Below, one piece after another: positions 25,195 to 33,171 of a DNA stretch of 44,075 nt. Both the position numbers and the translations under genes were made by a program. The stretch covers positions 1 to 44,075 of the forward strand of contig CAMDGV010000034.1 in the NCBI GenBank assembly GCA_945898055.1, in the 5' to 3' direction. Positions within the stretch are counted from its first letter, which is position 1. Every line of letters begins with the position of its first letter. Below the pieces are notes generated by a model that saw nothing but the letters and a program-made list of their open reading frames with translations, was not told the DNA's origin and made no database searches. The stretch comes from Akkermansia muciniphila (GTDB lineage: Bacteria; Verrucomicrobiota; Verrucomicrobiia; Limisphaerales; UBA9464).

Positions 25195-26565
25195 TTAAAT
25201 GGGGCGGATGAGTTCAGCGAGTGAGACCGAGAGCGATTTATCTAACTCGGCTGCGTAGATAGAAGAGAGCTGATCACGGACAATCGACCGATGACGGTCA
25301 GGCGATGAAATAAGATCTTGACCGTGGGCAATTCTAAGTGAGCCAAGGATCGATCCAATGGAGATAAGGTCGATAGGGCGAGTAGGAACAAACGAAGGTA
25401 CTGGGGTGGCGGTAACGTGCAGAATCTGAGACTCACAAAGGGTCGCAAGAATCGAGGCCGAGATTTTAGGAGGGATGCCGAGGAGATTGGAGAGGTCAGC
25501 GATACCGAGAGGAGGTTCCCCCTTAGTGAAACGGTAGGCAATTTCGGTCATCAGGCGAACAGCAGCGAACTCCTGACCCTTTTGGTTGAGACGATCCCTC
25601 TGACCATCGTGGAAGAGTGCGAGACGATTTTGGTAGATGTAGGCAACCTGAGCACCGAAGAGCAGGATGATCCAAGAAAAGTAGAGGCCAAACAGGAAGA
25701 GAGGGACGGCGCCAATAGAACCGTAGATGCTTGAGTAAGCGAGAACTCGAGTGTTGTAGAGGGCGCTGAGTTGGGAATTTCCCCACCAGAGAAGGGCGGC
25801 GACGGCGGCGCCGACGAGGGCAGCCTTGGCTTCAACTTTGGTGTTGGGCATTAAGAGATAAAAAAGCCCGAAAGCGATGGTAAGAGTCGCAATGGGTAAA
25901 ATAGCTGTATTAAAGAGGCTAATGAAGGGGATTTGTTGGATCCATTGGATATGGTCAACGGTGACTTGAACGTAGGAAGAGGTGGTGACGAGAAGGATCA
26001 CAGCGGGGCCGAGCGTAAGAACGCTCCAGTAAAGAATGAGACTATTCCACAAGGGGCGAGGGCTCGAGGCTCCCCAAATATCATTAAAAGCGACCTCAAC
26101 GGTTCGGATGAGGGACAATGCAGCGAAAATGAGGCCAATCATCGCGGTGAGACCAATTGTCCCAAACCGGATATTGCTAATGTAGCCGATGATATTGGTA
26201 ACCACGGCTTGCCGAGCAGAATTTGAATCCTCTTTTTCAGATAGACCTAAAGTTGGGGCAACATGAAGGACAAGATTTTCGATCCAACCGTTGATTTGTG
26301 CTTCGGCATTATCACTTTTAAAGACAACAAGCATACTGATAGAAACGGCGAGCAGGGGAACCAAGGCCAGGAGAGTGGTGTAGGCTAAGGCAGCAGCCCG
26401 CATTTGGCAGCGGTTCTGCCAGAAGAAAGTTCCAACCAGGGACCAAAATCGAAAGAGTGAGTGAAGGGAGGGGCTCGCTTGAAAAAACCGATGGAGGGCG
26501 ATCAACGGTAGCGTCGAAGGGGGCGGTTCGGGGCTGAGCGGATTAGGGTCTGGAGCAACCGACAT
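25195..26565 (-). CDS. YihY/BrkB family inner membrane protein
   Basis: The 456-residue protein has the YihY (formerly ribonuclease BN-like) core of six membrane helices: MRAAALAYTTLLALVPLLAVSISML, then FNDIWGA after the third helix, then YLLMPNTKVEAKAALVGA and GLYFSWIILLFGAQVAYIYQN. Early RNase BN claims for this family were later assigned to another protein; the function is unclear and a transport role has been proposed. A cytoplasmic C-terminal domain of about 130 residues (roughly 325-456) looks like a winged helix (GEPPLGIADLSNLLGIPPKI). The N-terminus is Pro-rich. The start is an ATG at 26563-26565, 180 bases downstream of mnmG, with no clear site in that gap. Confidence 0.88.
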   Translation of the reverse strand: MSVAPDPNPLSPEPPPSTLPLIALHRFFQASPSLHSLFRFWSLVGTFFWQNRCQMRAAALAYTTLLALVPLLAVSISMLVVFKSDNAEAQINGWIENLVLHVAPTLGLSEKEDSNSARQAVVTNIIGYISNIRFGTIGLTAMIGLIFAALSLIRTVEVAFNDIWGASSPRPLWNSLILYWSVLTLGPAVILLVTTSSYVQVTVDHIQWIQQIPFISLFNTAILPIATLTIAFGLFYLLMPNTKVEAKAALVGAAVAALLWWGNSQLSALYNTRVLAYSSIYGSIGAVPLFLFGLYFSWIILLFGAQVAYIYQNRLALFHDGQRDRLNQKGQEFAAVRLMTEIAYRFTKGEPPLGIADLSNLLGIPPKISASILATLCESQILHVTATPVPSFVPTRPIDLISIGSILGSLRIAHGQDLISSPDRHRSIVRDQLSSIYAAELDKSLSVSLAELIRPI

Positions 26566-26745
26566 GACAGGATCGTAATGAGGTAAGTCGGTTGGGCAAC
26601 CCTCCGTTCGATCGAGCGGAAGAATGTTTTTGGCGATGAGAGAGAATCACACCCGGAAAGTAACAGCCATGGGGCAAGCGATCGGCGGAGTGAAGAGAGG
26701 AAAATGACGACAAAGAAGCATCATAACTAGCTGTCAGATAGAGAG

Positions 26746-28743
26746 TTAAAGATCTCCGCAACATTGATTATGAGCTGAAGGGACTTCGATGTTTTCCTCG
26801 GCCGCACAGCAAGAGGGGTCGGCGGGCTCAGGAGAAGACTGAGGAAAAGGCTGGATGAACCGCTTCATCCAAATCATGAGGAGACTGACATCGGCCGGGG
26901 TAACTCCACTAATACGCCCTGCTTGACCGAGTGTGGAAGGTCGGATCTTTTCGAATTTCAGACGGGCTTCAATCCGGAGACTAGGAACAAGTGAATAGTC
27001 GACAGACGCAGGAATACGGCGATTTTCGAGGTTTTTGATCTTTTCGACCTCAACTTCTTGTCGACTGATATAGCCCGCGTACTTAATGCGGGTTTGAACT
27101 TGAAAAACAATTTCCTCAGGAAGGTCGGAGCGGCTGAGGGGGAGGGCGGCGTAGTCAATTTCCGGTCGTTTAAGAAGGTCCGCAAGAAGAGTCTCGCCGA
27201 CCCGGGTGATTTGAAGTCGCTGGATCTCCTCCTCAATAGCAGCCGATTTTTTTAAATACCGGTCATAATTAGAGGATGGCAGGAGGCCTATTTGGTGAGC
27301 GAGTGGGCTTAATCGTTCATCGGCATTGTCCTGACGAAGCAGCAGCCGGTACTCGGCCCGGCTGGTGAACATTCGATAAGGTTCGGAGGTCCCCTTGGTG
27401 ATCAAATCATCAATGAGCACCCCAATGTAGGACTGGTCACGGCGCAGAAGAAGCGGAGACTTATTCTGACATCGGAGGGCCGCATTGATCCCAGCAATAA
27501 GGCCTTGAGCGGCGGCTTCCTCGTAACCGGAGGTCCCGTTAATTTGACCTGCAAGAAAAAGGTTATGGCAGGTCTTGGTTTCGAGCGAGGCGTCTAGTTG
27601 GGTGGGATGAGCAAAATCGTATTCGACCGCATAAGCAGGTCGGATGATTTCAGCGTTTTCACAGCCAATGATCGACCGGACAATTTGATATTGAATGTCG
27701 AAGGGGAGGCAGGTTGAGAAGCCATTGACGTAGATCTCATCGGTCGCAATTCCTTCAGGTTCGAGGAAGATCTGATGACGCGCTTTATCAGCGAATCGAA
27801 CAAATTTGTCTTCGATACTAGGACAATATCGAGGACCTACCCCCTCGATCACCCCAGAATACATGGGCGATCGGTGGAGATTTGCCAGAATCAGCTCCCG
27901 AGTTAGGTCGGTGGTGTGGGTGATATAGCAGGGCAACTGACCTGCGTTTAGGGCGAGGATTGAACCAGGTGGATAGGGAGAGGTAAGTGGAGGGGGAGCA
28001 GAAGGGGTTTGTTCCACGTGGAACAAAGGGACGTCCCAGAGGTCTTCTTTCCAAAAGGTGAACCAAGGAACAGGAGACTCGCCGTGTTGAATCGCTGTTT
28101 TTGAGAAATCGATAGATTTACGGAGGAGCCGAGGTGGGGTACCGGTCTTGAGGCGGCCAAGCTCCAGGCCAATTTCTTGAAGAGATCCAGAAAGGCCGAA
28201 AGCGGCCGACTCGCCGGCGCGACCTCCCGATTGCTGATTGGAACCCACATGCATCAATCCGCGGAGGAAAGTGCCGGTGGTAATAATAACTGTCGTCGCT
28301 AGGAATTGAACTTCCAGAGCGGTCTCGACGCCAATCACCTGACCTTTCTGATGCAAGAGTCGGAGGGTCTGGCCCTGTTTGCAATCGAGATTCGGCTGAC
28401 GTTCGCAAACCCATTTCATCCGAAACTGGTAAGCCTTCTTGTCGCATTGGGCGCGTGGGGCCCAAACTGACGGGCCTTTTCGCGTATTCAGCATGCGAAA
28501 TTGAAGACCGGTCATGTCGGTGGTCTTCCCCATCTCCCCGCCAAGCGCATCAATCTCACGCGCCAGATGCCCCTTTCCGAGTCCGCCGATAGCTGGATTG
28601 CAGGACATTTGCCCAATGGTATCCAGATTGATCGTCAGCAGTAGGGTCTGGCAGCCCATGCGGGCAGCGGCCAGCGCAGCCTCAACCCCCGCGTGGCCGG
28701 CGCCCACCACGATGACATCATAGTGCTTCGGATAGACAAACAT
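26746..28743 (-). CDS. mnmG: tRNA uridine-5-carboxymethylaminomethyl modification enzyme MnmG (GidA)
   Basis: MnmG, with MnmE, forms the cmnm5 group on wobble U34 of several tRNAs. The 665-residue protein (ATG at 28741-28743) has the FAD motif GAGHAG at 14-19, then SCNPAIGGLGKGHL, KTGTPPRL, CYITHT, GVGPRYCPSIEDK and the C-terminal region ending near ISGVTPADVSLLMIW. It exceeds the E. coli protein (629 aa) because of a Pro-rich insertion of roughly 25-30 residues between FTFW and QLPCYITHT (about 227-263). That insertion carries a perfect parS-like palindrome at codons 240-245. In many bacteria mnmG lies near the origin with mnmE, rsmG, parA and parB; none of these is in the window. A TTG at 28779 would add 12 residues. 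Confidence 0.96.
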   Translation of the reverse strand: MFVYPKHYDVIVVGAGHAGVEAALAAARMGCQTLLLTINLDTIGQMSCNPAIGGLGKGHLAREIDALGGEMGKTTDMTGLQFRMLNTRKGPSVWAPRAQCDKKAYQFRMKWVCERQPNLDCKQGQTLRLLHQKGQVIGVETALEVQFLATTVIITTGTFLRGLMHVGSNQQSGGRAGESAAFGLSGSLQEIGLELGRLKTGTPPRLLRKSIDFSKTAIQHGESPVPWFTFWKEDLWDVPLFHVEQTPSAPPPLTSPYPPGSILALNAGQLPCYITHTTDLTRELILANLHRSPMYSGVIEGVGPRYCPSIEDKFVRFADKARHQIFLEPEGIATDEIYVNGFSTCLPFDIQYQIVRSIIGCENAEIIRPAYAVEYDFAHPTQLDASLETKTCHNLFLAGQINGTSGYEEAAAQGLIAGINAALRCQNKSPLLLRRDQSYIGVLIDDLITKGTSEPYRMFTSRAEYRLLLRQDNADERLSPLAHQIGLLPSSNYDRYLKKSAAIEEEIQRLQITRVGETLLADLLKRPEIDYAALPLSRSDLPEEIVFQVQTRIKYAGYISRQEVEVEKIKNLENRRIPASVDYSLVPSLRIEARLKFEKIRPSTLGQAGRISGVTPADVSLLMIWMKRFIQPFPQSSPEPADPSCCAAEENIEVPSAHNQCCGDL
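28008..28027. promoter_or_regulatory. parS: parS-like site (ParB binding) inside mnmG
   Basis: The 20-base sequence TTTGTTCCACGTGGAACAAA is a perfect palindrome whose core TGTTCCACGTGGAACA (28010-28025) matches the chromosomal parS consensus, as used for example in Pseudomonas. It is read in mnmG as LFHVEQ inside a non-conserved insertion. ParB/Spo0J loads at such sites near the origin to recruit SMC and segregate origins. No parB gene is present in this window, so the assignment is by sequence. Confidence 0.85.
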
Positions 28744-28784
28744 CGGCGTGAGAATAGCGAGAGTGATGGAAGAGATCAACCCGA

Positions 28785-29891
28785 CTACGGATTTGTTCCA
28801 CGTGGAACAAGAGGGTCTTCTTTGATCTTAGTGGATTGGGAAGGTCGGCTGACGGAAGCCTCCGCTTCCGTTAAGGCTTGGGCTAAAAGTTCAGTGTAGG
28901 GATATCGCTCTGATTCAGACAAATGGGAGCGAGTAGCGAAGGCCGCATCCGGAAGAGTTGCCGGTAAAGTCTGAAGGGGGATGCCAGAAGGGCTCAACCA
29001 AAGGGTGAGGGTTGCTAGGCAACGGAGATATCGAGTCTGATAATCAGGTGACGCTTCCGACTCGGGGATTGGGGTGATTCCAATAAAAAGAGCACTTCCT
29101 TCGGGGAGCTGACTTCGTGCTAATCGAGCTGTTTTCTCGAGGCGGCTTGAGATCTCAAGGAGGGGCGGACGAGGGCCGCTGAGTCGGTATTTCCTAGGAT
29201 CAACTGCCCCGCCTTCCGACCTTACAAAGTGGATCAGTTGTTGGTTAAAGCCGTAGTGCCGTCCGAAGTCGCCGGTTAAGGGAAAAGGACGTAGGTAAGT
29301 CTCCAGATGGGTTCGATAAAGAGGAACCCCTAGGAGTGAAGAAAGGTCCCAGAAGGAATCTCTTGAAGGACGAACGAGCGCCGTCTGAGGATCCCGGTCT
29401 AGAAGCTCTTTAAAATCGGTAAGAAGCTCGATGTCACCAGCTGGGCGCATCAGAAAGTCGGGATGAACCAAAAGGACCAAGGTTCTAGGCACTTGGGAGA
29501 TCGAGTGAGAAGCAAGAGCGGCAAAAGCGGGAAGATCAAGCAGGCTCATGGTACCGAGGTTTAGAACAGATTTCTGAAGCTGACTTCCGAGCCTTCGCCC
29601 TGAAACATTCATTAAACAGGAGGAATCACCCACTAGAACGACTTCGGCCACCTTGCGAGACGCCTTCACCTGAAGCCAAAGAAGGGTATGTTCCATGTCC
29701 TGTAGAGGAGCGTGAGGGGGAAGGAGGCCAAAAAAGGAGGCGAGGTGGAGGAGGCCGGACAGAAGACAAACCCCAATGAAGGGCGGGAAAAGAGCGTGAA
29801 TTAGTCCGCGTGAGGTAACCTCAAAGGTATGGCTTTTCAGGAGATTCCTTAAAATTGGAAGTAGATGAAAGAGGAAGGCTCTGTTTTCCAA
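28785..29891 (-). CDS. SGNH/AlgJ-like partner of the MBOAT acyltransferase
   Basis: The protein has an N-terminal membrane segment (ALFPPFIGVCLLSGLLHLASFFGLL) and then an extracytoplasmic domain with VVLVGDSSCLMN, a GDS(S) motif like block I of SGNH hydrolases. ESERYPY near the C-terminus could be the second block. Such proteins commonly accompany MBOAT enzymes and take part in O-acetylation of exported polysaccharide; here the assignment is inferred from the motif and the adjacent MBOAT gene. The start is uncertain: no ATG is available before residue 65 of this frame, and I used a TTG at 29891, which overlaps the MBOAT stop by 43 bases. A TTG at 29963 or an ATG at 29699 are alternatives. Its last codons (LVPRGTNP) are written by a parS palindrome. 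Confidence 0.65.
   Translation of the reverse strand: MENRAFLFHLLPILRNLLKSHTFEVTSRGLIHALFPPFIGVCLLSGLLHLASFFGLLPPHAPLQDMEHTLLWLQVKASRKVAEVVLVGDSSCLMNVSGRRLGSQLQKSVLNLGTMSLLDLPAFAALASHSISQVPRTLVLLVHPDFLMRPAGDIELLTDFKELLDRDPQTALVRPSRDSFWDLSSLLGVPLYRTHLETYLRPFPLTGDFGRHYGFNQQLIHFVRSEGGAVDPRKYRLSGPRPPLLEISSRLEKTARLARSQLPEGSALFIGITPIPESEASPDYQTRYLRCLATLTLWLSPSGIPLQTLPATLPDAAFATRSHLSESERYPYTELLAQALTEAEASVSRPSQSTKIKEDPLVPRGTNP
28794..28809. promoter_or_regulatory. parS: Second parS-like site, at the 3' end of the SGNH-like gene
   Basis: TGTTCCACGTGGAACA is identical to the core of the site in mnmG and lies 784 bases from it, about 50 bases upstream of the mnmG start. It overlaps the final codons of the minus-strand SGNH-like gene and is read in a different frame (VPRGT) from that in mnmG. 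Two exact copies of a 16-base palindrome this close together support a real parS cluster. Confidence 0.85.
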
Positions 29892-31237
29892 GCGGCAGCG
29901 ATGAGAAAAACGAGGAGGCCTTGCAGGAGAATTCGGGCGGGCATAGAGAGATAGGCTCCCCAATCGGGTGATTTAAAATGATGTTGAGCGAGGTCAATCG
30001 CTATTGCTGGAAGTCCGAACCAGAGGAGATAGAGACATCCGCTGAGGAACCAGATGGGTCGAGATCCTTCGAGGAGGGCGAGGCTCATTAAGTGGGCGGA
30101 GTGAAGGTCTGGGACTCGAAAGAGAAGCCATCCGAAACCAACGACCCCGAGGACTCCGAACCAGCGAATCCAGAGAGGCAGCCGGGTAGTGATTGATCGA
30201 AAAAAAAGAGCGCAACATAAAGCGAGCCCATGCCAAACGCCCCAAGCGATAAAATGCCAATCGGCCCCGTGCCAGAATCCCCCCAAGGTCATGGTTAGCA
30301 TCAAGTTTCGCACTGTTTTAGGGGTGCCCTGACGATTACCGCCTAAGGGAATGTAAACAGAATCGCGCAGCCAATCGGAAAGACTGATATGCCAACGTCG
30401 CCAGAAATCACGCAAGCTGGTGGCGAGATAAGGGAGGGCAAAATTCTCCATTAATTCAAATCCAAGAAGTCGAGCTAGTCCGCGCGCAATGTCAGAATAA
30501 CCTGCAAAATCCCCGTAGATTTGAAAGGCGAAGGCGATGATCCCGAGGACAATACTACCCGTGGTGTGAGGGTCTTGGCTAAAAGCGATATTAGCTAAAG
30601 GACCAAAAGAATCGGCGATAACAACCTTTCGAAAAAGGCCGATGAGAATCAGCCAAAGACCCGACTGGATTCCAGCAAGTGTAATCACCCGAGGGGAGGC
30701 AAACTGCGGTAATAAACGGGAAGCCCGCTCGATCGGTCCAGCGACTAGTTGAGGGAAAAAAGCGACAAAAGCGAGGAATTGTAGGGGGTCGCGGGCTGCT
30801 TTTACCTTTCCTTTATCGATATCGAGAATATAGCCTAAGGATTGGAAAGTGTAAAAAGAGATGCCAATGGGGAGAATGATATGGAGAGTAGGCCAATCAG
30901 GAGTGCCGCCGAACGAGCGGATAAGTTGAGCGAAGGATTCAACAAAGAATTCGGTATACTTAAAGACCCCGAGAAGGCCGAGATTCACACAAACACTGAG
31001 AGACAGAAACCGTTTCCGTTTTAGGCCTGAAGCCTCCTCGATGGCGATTCCTAGACGATAATCTAGAAGGGATGAAGCAATGAGCAGCCCGAGAAAACGC
31101 CAATCCCACCAGCCATAAAAAAGCCAACTCGCTGCAACGATGAGACCATTGCGGGCGGACATAGAATGCCGGCAGAGCCAGTAGAGTCCGTAGAAGGCGG
31201 CGAAAAACAGCGCAAATGTGCTGGAATTAAAGAGCAT
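29849..31237 (-). CDS. MBOAT family O-acyltransferase (AlgI-like)
   Basis: The 462-residue multi-pass membrane protein is a membrane-bound O-acyltransferase of the AlgI/DltB type. It starts MLFNSSTFALFFAAFYGLYW, and shows SFYTFQSLGYILDI, GDFAGYSDIARG, FWRRWHISLS and the catalytic-histidine region GGFWHGADWHFIAWGVWHG (about 320-337). These enzymes move acetyl groups across the membrane to polysaccharides. With the overlapping SGNH-like gene downstream it forms a likely two-gene O-acetylation unit. The polysaccharide target is unknown; a glycosyltransferase lies 10 kb to the right but is not clearly linked. The start is an ATG at 31235-31237. Confidence 0.93.
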   Translation of the reverse strand: MLFNSSTFALFFAAFYGLYWLCRHSMSARNGLIVAASWLFYGWWDWRFLGLLIASSLLDYRLGIAIEEASGLKRKRFLSLSVCVNLGLLGVFKYTEFFVESFAQLIRSFGGTPDWPTLHIILPIGISFYTFQSLGYILDIDKGKVKAARDPLQFLAFVAFFPQLVAGPIERASRLLPQFASPRVITLAGIQSGLWLILIGLFRKVVIADSFGPLANIAFSQDPHTTGSIVLGIIAFAFQIYGDFAGYSDIARGLARLLGFELMENFALPYLATSLRDFWRRWHISLSDWLRDSVYIPLGGNRQGTPKTVRNLMLTMTLGGFWHGADWHFIAWGVWHGLALCCALFFRSITTRLPLWIRWFGVLGVVGFGWLLFRVPDLHSAHLMSLALLEGSRPIWFLSGCLYLLWFGLPAIAIDLAQHHFKSPDWGAYLSMPARILLQGLLVFLIAAAWKTEPSSFIYFQF

Positions 31238-31278
31238 TAGCTTTGAGGCTCAAGGAGTTCTAGCGTGTGGCTTTATAA

Positions 31279-31926
31279 ATGAAATCTTCAACTCTAGATC
31301 GGCGAGGGTTTACTTTAGTGGAACTGCTAGTGGTGATAGCGGTCATAGCTATTTTGGCGTCGATGTTGTTACCGGCCTTGGGATCGGCAAAAGCCAAGGC
31401 GGGCGGGGTTCGATGTCAGAGTAATCTGCGTCAATGTGGCCTGAGTACTGCTCTTTATGCTCAGGATCATCGGGGTTTAGTCCGCCTCCAGACGGCTTTG
31501 GAGGCCACCAATACGTGGGCGTTGACCTTGGCAACGAATCAGAATCTTGCAGGGTCGGTTTTTCTCTGCCCGACCTATCCTCCAACCCAGATGACGAATT
31601 GGTTTATGACCTTTGGAGTTTGGCTTGATCCACCCGCGGAGTTGATAGAGGGATCCCTTAAAGAGTTCCTGCAGACCGAACGAGTGAGTCAGCCTGATAA
31701 TCATCCTCATTTGGCAGATACCACGAGTCGAGGGCGATTTGGGATCACAGCTCGCCAATTTTTCTCTTTTCGAAAGACCGAAGATTTTGAAATTCATGGA
31801 AGGCATTCGTCACGAGCCAACGCGTGGTTTTTGGACGGTCATGTTGAGCCGATGGGAAAAAGAAGAGTCGAAAATCTAGGGTTTATTGGGCTTTTTGATC
31901 GGGACTCCTTCCCTGGTTACTTCTGA
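31279..31926 (+). CDS. Prepilin-type N-terminal cleavage/methylation protein with H-x9-DG motif
   Basis: The 215-residue protein has a type IV pilin-like signal (RRGFTLVELLVVIAVIAILA), cleaved between G and F in this family, and the following hydrophobic helix. Near the C-terminus HSSRANAWFLDG matches the H-x9-DG motif. Such proteins occur in large numbers in Planctomycetota and Verrucomicrobiota and are pseudopilin-like; their roles are mostly unknown. The start is an ATG at 31279. Its 3' end overlaps the end of the minus-strand gene at 31876 by 51 bases. Confidence 0.88.
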   Translation: MKSSTLDRRGFTLVELLVVIAVIAILASMLLPALGSAKAKAGGVRCQSNLRQCGLSTALYAQDHRGLVRLQTALEATNTWALTLATNQNLAGSVFLCPTYPPTQMTNWFMTFGVWLDPPAELIEGSLKEFLQTERVSQPDNHPHLADTTSRGRFGITARQFFSFRKTEDFEIHGRHSSRANAWFLDGHVEPMGKRRVENLGFIGLFDRDSFPGYF

Positions 31927-33138
31927 TTGGTGAGAGGACGGGTCCGGAAGTGGGTGGGAGTCCGCACCGACTTGGGGCCGACTTGGGTTTGAAAGTAGGG
32001 ATAAAAGGGGGCGGTCACCACACTCACGACACCCTTTTGCCTTGGAGGTAAATTGGGTTTCACACCGTGGACAAAACAGCGTGTGAGAGGGATCAGTGGG
32101 AATCGCCGGAAGTTCCCAAGAGTCTGGGTCAAGGCCTCCCTGCTTAAGGGATTTACGGGTGAGTGCGGTCATAGTCAGACGGAACCACAATTCTGTTTCT
32201 TGAGCAGCGGGCGTTAAAATAGAGCATTCGGGAAGGCGAGGGAAGCGGAGGTCTCGCCAAGCGGGACGAGCGAAGGTTTCTAAAGACAGTTTATCCAATA
32301 AAACTGAGGCGACTGCGACAGGGCTAAAGTCCTCTAAGAGAGGTCTTTGTACATGGTCAATCGCCCTGATTGCTGCGGCAGGGGAAAGAAGAGACATAAA
32401 ACCAAGGCGGAAGCGGTCGTCATGGGCTTCAGGATACAGTTGTCGATGGGCCAGCACAGCCGACCGCGAGAGGTAGGCTGAAAGGAGCAGGAGCGGAGGT
32501 ACAAGGAAGTAGAGAGAGGGAAACCAGTCAAAAAAAACAAGGGTGACTGGGGTAACCGCAAACAGGTGGCAAAATAGAAGGGTGGCAGTGAAGCGGAGGG
32601 AACTGAGAGCGGACTGAGCGGTGGCCAGTCGTTTACGGATCAATTCCTCGTTAAAGAGGGTTTCTAGAGTATTTAGGAGGGTGGATTCTAATTGGCTTGG
32701 GTCACCCTTCTGAAGGGACCTAATAAGCAAACCGAGTCGGAGGGCTGAGTGAATAGAATCTGCTTTCCAAAAGACAGCATTGTTGAGTTTAAGAACACAG
32801 CCATTGACCTCGACGGTTTTGATCTCGTTCCATTGGAGGAAGGTTGGAGAAGTCAGGGGACGACCGGTAGGATGAAAACAGGCAGCGGACGAGTTAAGAA
32901 TTCCCAGGGGGCCGAGTGAAAATGGAAGACCGAGCGCGACGTAGAGGGAACCAAAAGGAGGAAGAGGCCAAGACCAATGGAGGTCACCCCTGTCATTTTG
33001 GATTGCGCCACTCGCAGTGGACGCAGTCCAACGGCCTAGACCGCGGCGGAAGAGAACGCCGCCTCGGCGCATCCAGAGAACGCACTCGCTGAGATACACC
33101 AGACCGAACACTAAAAGAAGGGTCTGTCGGTCAGTCAT
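31876..33138 (-). CDS. Membrane protein with C-terminal zinc ribbon, unknown function
   Basis: A 420-residue protein begins with a hydrophobic segment (LLLVFGLVYLSECVLWM), has two further membrane helices near 185-230, and ends in a cytoplasmic-looking region with a zinc-ribbon motif CPRC ... CREC (about 357-376) followed by a Ser/Pro-rich tail. I recognise no family. The zinc ribbon suggests metal binding or contact with nucleic acid or protein. It is 33 bases downstream of the beta-CASP gene in the same direction, so they may be co-transcribed. The last 51 bases overlap the end of the pilin-like gene on the other strand, so the disordered tail is the part under double coding constraint. Confidence 0.75.
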   Translation of the reverse strand: MTDRQTLLLVFGLVYLSECVLWMRRGGVLFRRGLGRWTASTASGAIQNDRGDLHWSWPLPPFGSLYVALGLPFSLGPLGILNSSAACFHPTGRPLTSPTFLQWNEIKTVEVNGCVLKLNNAVFWKADSIHSALRLGLLIRSLQKGDPSQLESTLLNTLETLFNEELIRKRLATAQSALSSLRFTATLLFCHLFAVTPVTLVFFDWFPSLYFLVPPLLLLSAYLSRSAVLAHRQLYPEAHDDRFRLGFMSLLSPAAAIRAIDHVQRPLLEDFSPVAVASVLLDKLSLETFARPAWRDLRFPRLPECSILTPAAQETELWFRLTMTALTRKSLKQGGLDPDSWELPAIPTDPSHTLFCPRCETQFTSKAKGCRECGDRPLLSLLSNPSRPQVGADSHPLPDPSSHQSEVTREGVPIKKPNKP

Positions 33139-33171
33139 GGAGTCGCCGGAAAGCGGGAAACCCCGTCGACA

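Noticed and set aside
26566-26745. Possible small gene between yihY and mnmG
   Set aside because: Only a shadow frame is present, and no rsmG, parA or parB-like sequence is seen.
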